Shown here: piece by piece, positions 34,400-45,400 of the stretch | Layout of the letters: each line of letters begins with the position of its first letter | Position numbering within the stretch: position 1 is the first letter of the stretch | DNA from: Gracilaria gracilis | Lineage: Eukaryota > Rhodophyta > Florideophyceae > Gracilariales > Gracilariaceae | NCBI GenBank assembly: GCA_030374805.1 | Contig: JARGSG010000224.1 | Location: 744,001 to 808,000, forward strand | DNA: 64,000 nucleotides | Direction of reading: 5' to 3' | Made by a program: the position numbers and the translations under genes | The notes under the pieces: model-generated | Database searches by the model: none | What the model was told of the DNA's origin: nothing | The model's input: only the letters and a program-made list of their open reading frames with translations

Positions 34400-37300
34400 A
34401 TGGCGCCTCTGAACCATAAAAGGGGGCGGGAGTCAGCGCGATCGAAGAGGAACAGCGAGGGGTCAAAAATGGCGCCGTTTACGCGAGGAAGAGGAAAGGC
34501 GAAGGTCTCCACGCCCCGTAGGCCGACATCGCGTTCCGAGCGGGGAACACCGCGCGCGATGAAGAAGAAGACGAGTACTCCCGCGCCACATAAGGTAAAA
34601 GGTGGCGACTCTGTATCTTTGTTCATCAGCCTTGGAAAGGACAAGAACAGGGTTGAAGTTGGTACTGCGGAAGTACGTGGCGTGAGCCCGGCTTGTGGTA
34701 CCGGGAAGGGGCTCTGCCGTTCGCTGCATGGCCATCTTCTAAGCGCCACTGCCTTAGAGGGTGAGGATTTGGTGGTTATTTGGAGGACGAATATTTCAAG
34801 TCATCTAGACGCAAAGTACCCTTACCATTTCCAAGGTCCGGAGGATCCCCTGAGTAAGCTTGCCGAATTGTTATCGACTGGGTTGTATGCCTGGGATACG
34901 TCGATGATGGCCTCAATTGAGATTCCGAAGAGTCCCACTTCGCACACTACTCCGCACCCTGGGGCCGGGAAGTCGTCCACCTCTCAGTCTGAGAGTGAAG
35001 ATGTTGAGGAGGTCAAAGAATCGGCTGACCAGTCCTCTAAAACAACCAAACTCGAGTCTCCACCAACGAGATGAGGAGCACGAGGAGGTTCTAAAGGAAT
35101 GAAGAAACTGGTGGGAGCAATTGAGAGGGTTAACATCGTGGATGACTCCGATGAAGATGTTGTGGAGGTCATTGGGACTAGTAAGACTTCCCTGGGTGGA
35201 ACTGAGGGGAATTTGTTCGATGACGGAGATAAAGTTCCGTCGGATGAGGTGGACACCACGCTGCCGCTACCGAAGATATCCCTCGCCGAATATGTTCAGC
35301 AGCGGTTGACGACGGATATCAAGATGATTGAAATCCCGAAGAAGACGGTTCGCAGTGTGAACTTGGCGCACATGGAGACCACGAAGATGAAGTGCCGCAA
35401 CTTTGGTTAGCTTCCCTCCGCCAATTCGATTGCCGTTACAGTTGTAGGCGATTTGGATGCGAGTGACATCGTTGACGGGAGACTTGTGTTGCCTGTAACA
35501 ATTATAGACGGATATCACCGATTTATTTTGTAACAGGACCTGCGTGAGAAAAAAGAGAAATGGGAGGATATAGTGAAGTATCTGCATGTTGTGTTATTGA
35601 CTAGGAAGGATGGTAATCTGATAGTCATGAATGAAGTGCTAGGACTTGGCAATCTCCTGAACGAGATGAGCTCCAATGTTCTGAAGATGTCTTTCGCAGA
35701 CAAGCTTCACAGCACGCCGTCCTTCGTTGAAAACATCATGGACGAAGGAGGATTGGATGTGAGGAAGGTGACGCCGAAACAGATAGCGGGCGCGTTGAAA
35801 AGAAGTGAGGTTATCGGGGACTATAATATGCGTCACTTGAATCGCTATGCGGCACTGGCTCTGAAGTTTGTCCAAAGCGAGGGCTTCCCCAATTCTTTGA
35901 GGTGGTGTGTGAGCAGGGACCGCCGCTGACGCTCACACATGTGTCCAGTGACCTCCTTATACGACTCGCAGATGGGGAATTCCGTTTCGTCGTCCGTTGC
36001 TTGCAATGGCATGTGCGACTGGAAATTTTCTCTGCAGGGAGGACCGGCCGATTTGAGGATATGAGGAAGCACTTCTTTCAGTGTGCAATTGGTATGTTTA
36101 AGCTTTGCGACATGACTGCCAATAGAAAGAAGATGACAGTAGAGGAAGTGATGCAGGCGGTTCTCAACATTGGAAGAAAGGGGGTATCTGTCTTGGAATA
36201 TCTCGGGAAGCAAACAGCCAAAATGGAGCTCGTGGCAGCAAAGCGTTTGTGGCACGAGATGGTGTCTAGGAGGGTGAACACTGCAAGTACCAAGCTGGGA
36301 CAACACTTCCAAGAACTGCTGCGAAGTTCAGAGGAGTAGGAGGTTGTAGAGGAGGTTATTGAAGAGGTTATGGAACCGGAGGGGACGGCCAGGGCTCCAT
36401 CTGCTGAGAGGGAGAACGATCCCATGGTGGTGGAAAGCCCTTACCCGAAACCACCGGTGTTAAGACGTAACACAAGACGTAAGGCGGTTCTGGGTCGCTT
36501 GAGAGAAGAGTAGGTTGGACGGTTTGTGGGGAAGAAGGGCAAAACGAGGAAGAGAACTTTTGTGGTGCTTACGGACGACGAGGATGAAGATGATGGGCAA
36601 CCTGCCCCGAAGCGAAGAAGGAAAAGTACGGTGAACACATCTTCTGCGGACATACCTTTGGAGGTTGTTAACCTGTTCAGGAAAATGACGAAAACTGCAT
36701 TGAAAAAGTTCTTTAAGAAGCAGAAAATCAATGTGATGTCGTCCAGTGAGAGCGAGGAGGAGAGTGATAGTAGTGAGAAGGATAGTAGATTTGTTGGGGA
36801 TGAACCGGGGGGGAAGGTGAAGGAGGAATGCGCAGCTTTGAGGATAACAACCCGCATGTTCTCCCGAAGGAGATGAAGACAGCTGGGGAGTACACTGGGG
36901 GATCAGATATGTCGTGGACGAATATGGTGAGTGCACTGCCGAGTGAGGGGCCGGAAGGGAATAATGCTGTGAAACACCAGCACCCGTGGATGGATATGCT
37001 TCACCTACAAAAGCAGCATAGAGCGGGGTGTTTTACGGTGGAGGAATGGAGTGCGGTGCATCACGCGGTGTACTGGCATGCAGCCCGGAATGTGTACAAG
37101 GAAATGGGGACTACGAAGGAACCAGTTCTTGGGGTGAAGCTACCGTTGAAAGGAAAGCCGAAAGGGGAGGAAGAGGCTCTTTGGATGGCGGCGATGGAGA
37201 GGGATGAACTCGCACGAGAATATTTTTGCCGCGAAGAGAATGCAGTTGATGAAGAGAGGATTCTGTGTGCTGAAGAAATTTGGAAGTGACGAAAGCTTAT

Positions 37301-38280
37301 CAGATGAGGCGAAGAAGAGGGGGGTAGTGTTGGATGAAGATGATGGATGAAGATGAGACATAGAGTATGTTGGAGTTCTTTCACAAGGATTTCTTGGAAC
37401 AGCCGGACCTCAAGTTGGAGGAGAACCACGAGAGATTGAACCCTATCATCAATGCGGTAGATGGGAAGGACGCGGGGGGTAGGATGCAGGGATTGGGCTA
37501 TACATTACCCTAAAGAAGGGGATTGTGAATTACATGGAAACGGATGAGAAGAATTTGATGATGTTGAAGAAGAGGGCGTTGTTGGATGCTAGGTTTGAGC
37601 AGATAGCAGCCGCTTTTCGTCTGTGTAACAACAGTGAAGCGAAGAAGAGAATGTATGCACCGGAAACAGGAGGAAGTTTGTTGTGTAGGCGGGAGGGATG
37701 CCCGAGGCAGGTGTTGCACACCAATTTCTGAGGGTATTACGAATGTGGAGAAGAACAATGGGGAGATTCCAGTATTCTTCTTGATGTCCTTCGGGGAGAG
37801 CTCTTTTATAATATGGGTATGTGCGAGGTCACATAATATGTATGTGACGGATGACAAGAGTTTGAAGAGGCTGTCTCGTACGATGGTTGTGAAGAAGTTC
37901 AGGGTTCCACCGTACTCTATGTTTATTGGAAGGCGAGATGTGTTTCATGCTGGGGCTGGGTACATAGATGCGCTGGTGAAAGAGAATTGTCTACGGTATC
38001 ACATGTACTTTGTGCCCGAAGGATCCAAGCTCCCTGATGCGGTGCACAGGCAGCCTGCTTTTCGGCCCAAATTCTTAGATGAGGAATTTGGACTCGGGAA
38101 GACCCGAACGACCAGCTGGGCGAGGAGGAAAGTTCTGTGAGCAACTTTGAAATGGAGGAAGAGGAAGTTGGAGAGGAGGATTACGAAGAGAAAGATGACG
38201 AGGAACAAGACCACAAGGCGGATAACACGGATGGGGACTACGAGGAGGGACCGATGATAATGGATTATGAAGAGGACTAG
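34400..38280 (+). pseudogene. ParB/DGxHR-like and dioxygenase-like cargo protein (copy A)
   Basis: Starts at ATG 34400 (ACATGGCGCC). A basic N-terminus (NHKRGRESARSKRNSEG) and acidic linkers lead to a ParB/DGxHR-like segment: LPVTIIDGYHRFIL at about 35485-35530, flanked by helical sequence (NEVLGLGNLLNEMSSNVLK). A middle helical part and an Asp/Glu/Lys-rich part follow. Then comes a double-stranded-beta-helix-like region: RQVLHTNF (about 37712-37734; HTN where 2OG-Fe(II) dioxygenases have HxD) and FIGRRDVFHAGAGY with LRYHMYF (about 37920-38010). The C-terminus is acidic, to TAG 38280. In-frame stops: TGA 35072, TAG 35408, TAA about 35531, TAG 36337, TAG about 36511; frameshifts near 35890, 36850, 37280, 37730 and 38095. 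About 1,290 codons. Copy B at 41.06 kb shows excess synonymous change, so the protein was under selection. Functions are predictions. Confidence 0.5.
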
Positions 38281-38483
38281 ATAAAACATGTAGGGCGTGT
38301 ATTGTTATGTGTGTGAGAGTGAGGTGACTTGAATAGTAATGAGAAATGAACGAACGTTTTGATATAATGTGAGCATACAAGGATTTTTGAAGAAAGAAAA
38401 TGAGTTACAAAGCGTGGGGTAAGGAGAGAGAGTATTGTGCGTAGATATCTTTTTTACAAAATGAGACCAAAGTAGTACTGGTA

Positions 38484-39332
38484 CTAAAAGAAAAAGTCTT
38501 TTCTCAGGACATTGACAGAGTTGGTGTGAAGAGGGGCAAAGTCAGCCAAGCCCGCTCTCTTGGTATTTTCGGAGGAAAGGTAGAAGTAAGCATTTCTGAA
38601 TTCGTACTCAGAGAATGAGGCGTGGAAGGAGGTAAGAGTACTGCCGTAGGCGAGGAGGGATTGTACTGTGAAGGGGATATTGTAGGAGATAGCTGTGTTG
38701 GAGGAGACTATGCCGAGTAGTTCCTTCATTATCGTTGAGACTATGGTATTGTAGCGGGTGGCCACGTCATGCATGGTAATGAAGCCGTGCGAGGAACCAA
38801 CTAGGTTGAATGAAGAGATCCAGACGAGCTTTTCGTAGTAGGATTTAGAGAAGGCGTCTTCGTCAACGATATTGCAAGTGAGACCTGCGTTAAAGAAGCG
38901 TTGTACTAGTGCGAAAGCCTATTTTCCGGTGACAGTTGTGAGGCCGTTGGGAGTAAAAGGGCTGACGCCATCCTGTGGAGGTGCGGCGAGAGTGAGTACG
39001 GCGAGAGTGAGTACGGCGATGAAAATAACTGCTCGTTTGGTGTGATGAAGACCATGTTTTGAAAGAATGGGAAAAATGTGGCCGTTCTGAATGACGACCA
39101 AGTCTTGTCTGCGAGATGGAGGGCAGGAGCGAATTACTTTTTTCAACAAGTTGCTCCTGCCGCAGAAAAAAATGGGACCTTGCGGGATGCTGTGTGCGGC
39201 TATGAAATCTTGGAGGGAAAGAATGGTATCTTGAGGGGTACCGTGGTCGTAAAGCATGGAGACAATGCGGCCTCTGCATACAACAACAGCTGGGGTGTGG
39301 GAGGAGCCGAGAGAAGAGGAAGGCGAGGTCAT
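38484..39332 (-). pseudogene. Ketopantoate-reductase-like cargo protein
   Basis: A minus-strand frame of 283 codons with one in-frame TAG (about 38919). It reads DLVVIQNGHIFPILSKHGL and SPFTPNGLTTVTGK, then after the TAG ALVQRFFNAGLTCNIVDEDA with KLVWISSFNLVGSSHG and VSTIMKELLG. The Q-N-G box, the G-L-T-x-x-x-G segment and the K-L-x-W-x-x-x-N-L block are those of ketopantoate reductase-like (ApbA/PanE) NADPH oxidoreductases. The N-terminal Rossmann G-x-G-x-x-G is not visible, so it is truncated at the 5' end or divergent. An odd hydrophobic insertion (AVLTLAVLTLA) from a short tandem repeat sits in the middle. Why a transposon would carry it is unclear; captured host gene is the simplest view. 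Confidence 0.45.
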
Positions 39333-39847
39333 TATGTCGAATTTGTTGGATGCTGTGAGGATATCTTGTGGTACAGGAGAGGAAAGGAGAGATGCTTAAG
39401 GAGAGAGCGGCATTGCCAATGTATACATCGATAAAGTGGTTTCAGAGGAAAAGATAGTTTTTATGAAAAAGTAGTTGAAAGAATGAGGTAGGTGAGTATG
39501 AAGGGATTAGGACTGATGAATGTGTTTATGAAAAGAGATGTGTGAAAATGAAGTATAAAGGGGAAGATTTAATGGTAAGGAGTTAAGGAACGGGCGCTGT
39601 GGATTGGTTTTGTGGGATGGTACTGAAAGGAAAAAACGAAAATATGGAAATATCGGGAGAAATGGAGTTTTTGGGGAATGGCGGGAAATTAAGATATAGA
39701 AAATTGTGGTACAAATAGGCCTGCGGGGTAGAGAGGTGTTTGGCAACGAGTGTAACGGCTGTGATCAGGGGTGGCAAGGACGAGGGTTGTGGTAAGTCGC
39801 TCAGGCCGGTTCAAGTCGTGTATCGCCGGACGCCGTCATTTCTGAGG

Positions 39848-40793
39848 ATGTCGAATGGATACGTTGATGACGAGAAGGTAATGGCTCTGCTGCATAGGAC
39901 GGAAGTGCCAGAGACGCCATCGCGGGAGGGAGGGGGTACTAAGGGGGTTTGTGTGAGTCAGAGGGTTTGTAATGGGGATGGAGGAGGCGGTGGAGGTGAT
40001 GGGGATGGAAGAGGAGGACCGGAGAGAAGGTTTATGGGAGAGATAGAGAAACGGGTGAGGAAGCTTGGGGGAATTTGAAGGAGCAATTCGACGACATGCT
40101 ATCGGAGATGGTGACAGACATGGGAGGGGTGGTGCTGAGTGTGTCGGAGGTTGGGGTGCCGATGGAATTGATTTCGACGATTCGGAAGAGGATGAAGTTG
40201 ACTGGGGTGGGGTCTGTAGGAAATGTGAACAGGATGTTTGAGTGCGTGGGGAGAGAGATGGGGAGGCTGCGAAAGGGGAACATGGAGCTGAAGGGTAGGG
40301 TTGAAGTTTTGGAGGAGCAAGTGGGCCAGGTGGAGAAGGCGTGCAAACTGCTGATGGAGTTGAAGGAAATGGTGAGGGGAGGGGGAGTAGGGTGGGAAAG
40401 AGAGCAGGCAAAGGGTCGCCGTTGACGCCTGGTTCTCGGGGTGGGCTGTGAAGTGTGAGGGAGGGGAAGGGAGAAGAGGAGGGAGGAGAAGGTGTGGGGA
40501 GTCGACTGAAGAAGAGGACAAACGGGGGGGTGATGGTGGACAAGGATGGGAAGGTGTTTGTGCCGCCACAGCTGCCGGGTGGCGCGCCGTTGGTGCGTTT
40601 CGGGAGGGCGGCGGCGGCTGCGAGGACGGCGGAGCGTATATTGGAGGAGCAGGAGGAGAAGAGGCTGGGAGGGGTTGGAAACCGCTTTGGGGCTAGGAGG
40701 GTATACCAGAAAGGGGAGAGTTGTCCGTTGGACTTCTTTAACATCAAGTTTAGGGAAACTGAGACTCAGGATTCGAATGCCGAGTTGGAATAA
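39848..40793 (+). pseudogene. Coiled-coil cargo protein near the right end
   Basis: Three overlapping frames join into one protein. ATG 39848 (MSNGYVDDEKVMALLHR) leads through a Gly-rich stretch to KRVRKL; a shift near 40070 gives NLKEQFDDMLSEMVTDMGG with a heptad coiled coil (ELKGRVEVLEEQVGQVEKA); a shift near 40425 gives a C-terminal motif-rich part (MVDKDGKVFVPPQLPGG, AAARTAERILEEQEEKRLG, CPLDFFNIKF) to TAA. About 315 codons, very G-rich on the plus strand. I do not recognise the family. A DNA-binding or structural partner of the transposase is possible, not shown. Confidence 0.4.
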
Positions 40794-41033
40794 ACCAGCG
40801 CTGGTGACCCGAGAGTAAATTTTTTGAGTGATTTTGACGACTGTGACGAATGTTTGGTAACGGGCAGTGGCGCAAGAACTGCAAACTAGCATACAACTTC
40901 AACAAATGGAGTTCAACGGCGGCACGTGGAAATGTATTTCCGAGAAAAAAATTTTTGCCTGCCAATTAGCGAAATCTGCGAAACTGCTAGTTTTTTCGGA
41001 CTTCTATTTTCATAGCTAGCCATCTAGCATACT

Positions 41034-41056
41034 AAACTAGCATTCCGAGAACACCG
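41034..41056 (-). repeat. Right terminal inverted repeat of the giant transposon
   Basis: Inverted copy of 22187-22209 with one mismatch; ends CCGAGAACACCG. Confidence 0.85.
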
Positions 41057-41057
41057 A

Positions 41058-43018
41058 CGATATTGTGAAGTCTCTGGGTGTTGTGTTATGGATGAGGAAG
41101 GATGGTAATCAGATGGTAATTAATGAGATGCTAGGACTTGGAAATCTTCTAAACGAGATGAGCTCAAATGTTCTGAAGATATCTTTTGCAAACAAACTTC
41201 ACAGCACGTTGTCCTTCGTTGAAAACATCGTTGAAGAAGTAGCAGTGGATGTGACGAAGGTGACGCCGAAACAGGTAGCGGGCGTGTTGAAAAGAAGTGG
41301 GGTTATCGGAGGGTACAGTGTGCGTCACTTGAATCGGTACGCGACACTGGCTCTGAAACTTGTGCAAAGGGCTCCTCCAATTCTTTGAGAAGTTGTGTGA
41401 GGAGGGGCCGCCGCTGAAGCTCACACATGTGTCCAGTGGCTTACTTATGGGACTCGAAGATGGCGAATTTCGTTTCGTCGTTCCTTGCTTGCAATGGCAT
41501 GTGTGACTGAGAATGCTCTCTTCATGGAAGACGGGCCGTTTTGAGGATATGAGGAAGAATTTCTTTCAGTGTGAAATTGGTAGGTTTAAGCTTTGCGACA
41601 TGACTGCCAAGAGGAAAAAGATGACAGTTGAGGAAGTAATGCAAACGGTTTTCAAGATTGGAGCGAAAGGGGTATCGGTCTTGGAATACCTCGGGAAGCA
41701 GACAGTTGAAATGGAGCGCGCGGGAGGGTGAAGACTGCAGATAAAAAGCTTTAACATCAGTTCAAAGTATCACTACAAAGCCTAGAGAAGAAGGAGGTTG
41801 TAGAGGAAGTTGTTAAAGAGGTTGTGGAAATGAGAGGACGCCCAGGGCTCCCTCCGCTGAGGTGGAGAACAGTCCCATGGTGGTGGAAAGTCCTGAACCG
41901 GAACCATCAGTGTTAAGACGTAGCACAAGACGTAAGGTGGTTCTCGGTCGGTTGAGAGAAGAGGAGGGTGGAAGCTTTGTGGGGAAGAAGAGGGAAACGA
42001 TGAGGAGAACGTCTGTGGTACTTACTGACAACGAGGATGGAGATGCTATCTAACTTGCTCTGTATCGAAAGAAGAAGGTTACGGTGAACACATCTTCTGT
42101 AGACATATCTTTGGGGGTCGTTAACCTGCTCAGGAATATGTAGAGGACGGCATTGAAGAAGTTCTTTAAAGAGCAGAAAATCAATATGATATCGTCCAGC
42201 GAGGGCGAGGAGGAGAGTGATAATGGTGAGAAGGATAGTGGATTTGTTGGGGAAAAACCGGAGGGGGGAAAGGTGAAGGAGGAATGCGTAGGTTCCGAGG
42301 ATAACAATCTGGATTTTCTCCCGAAGGGGATGAAGAAAGCTGGATAGTACACCGAGGGATTGGATATGTCCTGGACGAATATGGCGAATGCACGAGTGAG
42401 TGACCTAGAGGGACGGATGCTGTGAGACACCATCACCCGTGGATGGATATGCTTCACTTACGAAAGCAGCACAGGTCGGGGTGTTTCACGGTGGAGGATT
42501 TGAGAGCGGTGCATCACGCGGTGTACTGGCATGCAGTCCAGAACGTGCATAATGAATTGGGGACTGCGAAGGAACCAGTTCTTGGGATGAAGCTCCAGTT
42601 GAAGGGAAAGCAGAAAGGGGAGGAAAAGGCTCTTTGGATGGCGGTGATGGAGTGAGATGACCTCGCGCGAGAGTATTTTGCCGCCAAGAGAATGGAGTTG
42701 AAAGAGAGAGGATTCTGTGTGCCCGAGGAATTTGAAAGTGAAGAAGGCATGTCAGATGAGGCGAAAAAGAAGGGGGTGGTGTTGGATGAAGATGTAACAG
42801 AGAGTATGTTGGAGTTCTTTCACAAGGATTTCTTGGAAAAGCCGGACCTCAAGTTCGAGGAGAACCGCAAGAGATGGAACTTTATCATTAATGCGGGAGA
42901 AACGAGGGACGCCTGGGATAGGATGCAGGGCATTGGGCGATAAATTACGACCAAGAAGTATATTTTGGATTACATGGAATCGGATGAGAATAATGTGATG
43001 ATGGTGAGAAAGAGGGCG
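41058..43018 (+). pseudogene. Second, truncated copy of the ParB-like cargo gene (copy B)
   Basis: Begins within 2 bp of the right terminal repeat, homologous to copy A from about 35563, and stays collinear to about 37578 of copy A (for example KVTPKQVAGVLKRSGVIG, VSVLEY, HHPWMDMLHL). Roughly 85% identical by eye. It has its own breaks: a frameshift near 41380, TGA at about 41504 (Arg CGA in copy A), TAA at 42051 (Gln CAA in copy A), TAG at about 42140 and TAG at about 42345 (Glu GAG in copy A). Many differences are at third codon positions. The 5' part, including the DGxHR motif, and the dioxygenase-like 3' part are missing. It joins a retroelement gag fragment at about 43018. Confidence 0.75.
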
Positions 43019-44463
43019 TCGTGGACGGTAGTTCCGATGTGGGAACCGAGCCGACCTCGTCGTGGGCCCATTGCACCGTGTCGTATCTCTGTTGAAGGAG
43101 TTCATTCGCGACAAGCGACAAAGATGGAGAAGGGCCCTCCATCACAAACCGCTTTTAGCGGACTTATATTTCTGATGAGGGACACGTGCACGCAGTGCAT
43201 CATCTTCCGCAGGTGCGGCTTGGACTACTTCGAGATGAGTTATCTTGGGCTTATCCTCCCGACGACGGGCGACGAGTGTCTTGATGGCGGGATCGAGTCC
43301 ATCAATAAACATCGTACAACGCTCGCCAGCGGAGTAGACGTTATCACAGCGGTTGAAAGCCTTGTTAAGGTGCACCGAGTAATCGGTTTCGCCCTTTCTG
43401 GAGCGCTGTCTGGTATCCCTCAATGGGAGAATCGTGGACTGAATGGCAGCATTCGTCGCGTATGACCTCAAGAGGTACTGGACGGCTTCCAGCCAGCATG
43501 TCACCCCTCCTTCGGAGACCCTAGATGAACCTCTTACAGAATCAAATTGGTCTTCGTCCATACCCCGTAAAAAGTACGGCAGCGCCACGTAGGCTTGTCT
43601 TTGGTTCTCCCGATTATATCGGCTTCCGCGGCAAAGCGGGCGAGATGATCCAACACTATAATTGGATCCTCTCCAGAAAAGTTCTGGTTCCTTAGTGAGA
43701 GTTTCATTCGCTTAATGAAATCTTTCACCTTGTTCGTTCCACGTGGTGTGCGATTTAGCGATGAATCCCCCAGCCGATCGTATCGGTACGAAAGTATCTT
43801 TCGGTACATTCTATTCGTAGGTTTCAATTCCCGGGGTCCTGAGTGTCTTCTGCCCTTCGAACGGGACCTGACAACACCATGGGAGGCTGACGACCGCTTA
43901 GAGCGGAAAGAGAGCTCTTGAAGATCATCTTTCGACTCGGAATCTGAAGAGGTAGACCTGTCCGAGTTAATTGGATGAGATTCCAACGAAGTCGGTGAAT
44001 CAGAATCGTAGTTTCGCCGTTTGGGTTTCCGCCTGCGGCGGACCTTGCCCTATCCAGGGTGCTGTTCGCGTCGTGACACAGCAGCAACCGGATCGTCCGG
44101 AGAGTGACCAATATGTAATCATATAAGTCGCCCAACTGACATCTCGGAGAATCAATAGGTCGCAGGGTGCCCTCCAGGAGGCCTTTGCACTTCACTTTTG
44201 GCCTTGATCGTGGGCTTGTCAGTCGCGATCCGTGTCCCCACTACCGTGTGCTTCCGTCCGACTTCTTTGACGTCATCACTGAGTCCGTCGCAATATAGAT
44301 CCGAGTTTTTGGTTTTTACGCCTGTTGGCTCATTGAGACGGTGAGTTAAAGTCTTACATCTACCTACTGCACTTAACACAGGTGGCTCTGTTCGCGGTGC
44401 AGCCTTCTTTTGAAAAAAACCACGAACAACTCTGCCTGTATTTTCCCTGTCATAGTTTTGCAC
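43019..44463 (-). pseudogene. LTR-retrotransposon gag remnant
   Basis: Minus strand. The N-terminal part (44463-43534) has low-complexity Ser/Arg-rich sequence (SDRSTSSDSESKDDLQE) and the start of the Gag core (NFSGEDPIIVLDHLARFAAE). After a frameshift near 43590 it continues ALPYFLRGMDEDQF, VTCWLEAVQYLLRSY, DYSVHLNKAFNRC and FIDGLDPAIKTLVARRRED, all typical of retrotransposon Gag. In-frame TGA (44152) and TAG (about 44050) cut the 5' part. No zinc knuckle, pol or LTR is attached; the downstream end is the junction with copy B, so it is a fragment. It differs from the Gag proteins of the two Ty3 elements here. Confidence 0.65.
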
Positions 44464-45060
44464 TACACGTGTTATTCTTCAAAGTGGTGAAGTGTAAACA
44501 GTGTGGCGAGTGCGACGCGGTGACAGCAAAAACTGCGTGTTGCGATTCGGAACCCAAATAAAAAGCAAAAAGACGGGGAAGTTACGAGAGTCACAATAAA
44601 TACCGCAAACCAGGAGAAAACCTTACAAAAGGACAAAAACGACCGTAACATGTGGTAAATAATGCCAGAAACGGGTTTGCTTAGGTGGAGAAGGGAGTTA
44701 GGCAGCCCGTTAGAATCGGTGTATTTTTTCAAGGAGAAGTAGAGTACGGACAGAAACATAAAAGCCTAGAGCTAACCCTGGTTGTGGATATTTATTGAGT
44801 AGCAGGGCTTTGGCGCCCTCAAAATATATATTGAGTAGTAATCTTTTGTACGCTACGGCTAAAATATCATAAAAATCTAAAATGCATAAATTATAGTAGA
44901 AAATACCAGCAATGTTGGGCTAACCTTCTTGATTCACCGTATCCCACTTTTCTATTTTCTAATAGTCGTAGAAGTGTGTAGTCATATGCTGCTGTGGATG
45001 ACAAGTCGGAAATAAACAAAGTACCAGAACCTTTTTCAGGACAGCGTTGCACTGCAAGTT
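44464..45060. other. AT-rich non-coding stretch
   Basis: I see no supported gene, long hairpin or tandem repeat here. Confidence 0.4.
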
Positions 45061-45400
45061 TTTTCAAACATTCCCCGACGGGAAGCGGAAACTCATTGGA
45101 TACTGGTTCAGGTCACTAAAATTTCTTCAAAGGAACTACTTGGTACCCGACAAAGAAGGTCTTGCCATGGTGTACGCGCTGCAAAGGTTTTGAAAATATC
45201 TCATGGTTATACACTTCATCGTTAATACGGACAACTTCACATTGCTTCAGTTAATGTCCGTCCCGGAACATTTTGTCCGCTGAATAAATTCAAAATTACG
45301 GCTGGCCAAATATGACTATAAAGTTTTTCACATGAATGGAAGCTTAAAAGCCCAAACGGACGCTCATAATTCCTTCAAACCGCCTTCAAGCAGAATTATT
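45061..45400 (+). pseudogene. Ty3 RNase H remnant
   Basis: A plus-strand frame with several stops still reads NYLVPDKEGLAMVYALQRF, KYLMVIHFIVNTDNFTLLQL and KLRLAKYDYKVFHMNGSLKA, the order E-x-LA-V/M-x-AL, YL, F-x-V-x-TD, L and Y-x-x-x-V of Ty3 RNase H. Stops interrupt it after QRF and in the HFVR-INSK segment. It is an old relic with no attached LTR or integrase that I can see. Confidence 0.55.

Larger units (their letters stand above)
22187..41056. mobile_element. Giant Plavaka/KDZ-type DNA transposon, 18.9 kb, with chromatin-modifier cargo
   Basis: The terminal inverted repeats are 23 bp with one mismatch: left 22187-22209 begins CGGTGTTATCGG, right 41034-41056 ends CCGAGAACACCG. Subterminal copies of GCTAGTTT or its complement occur at 22202, 22310, 22354 and 22373 on the left and at 40883, 40986 and 41034 on the right, as in CACTA-like elements. 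Inside are six genes: transposase (+), basic coiled-coil protein (-), methyltransferase-SET (-), ParB-like/dioxygenase-like protein (+), ketopantoate-reductase-like (-) and coiled-coil protein (+). The plus strand is C-rich left of about 32.4 kb and G-rich right of it. I could not find a clean target-site duplication; immediate flanks are aca and acg. Confidence 0.8.

Noticed and set aside
22187-41056. Polinton/Maverick or integrated DNA virus
   Set aside because: No protein-primed DNA polymerase, capsid, packaging ATPase or protease is recognisable, while a Plavaka-type transposase is. The origin-like skew keeps an episomal phase open.
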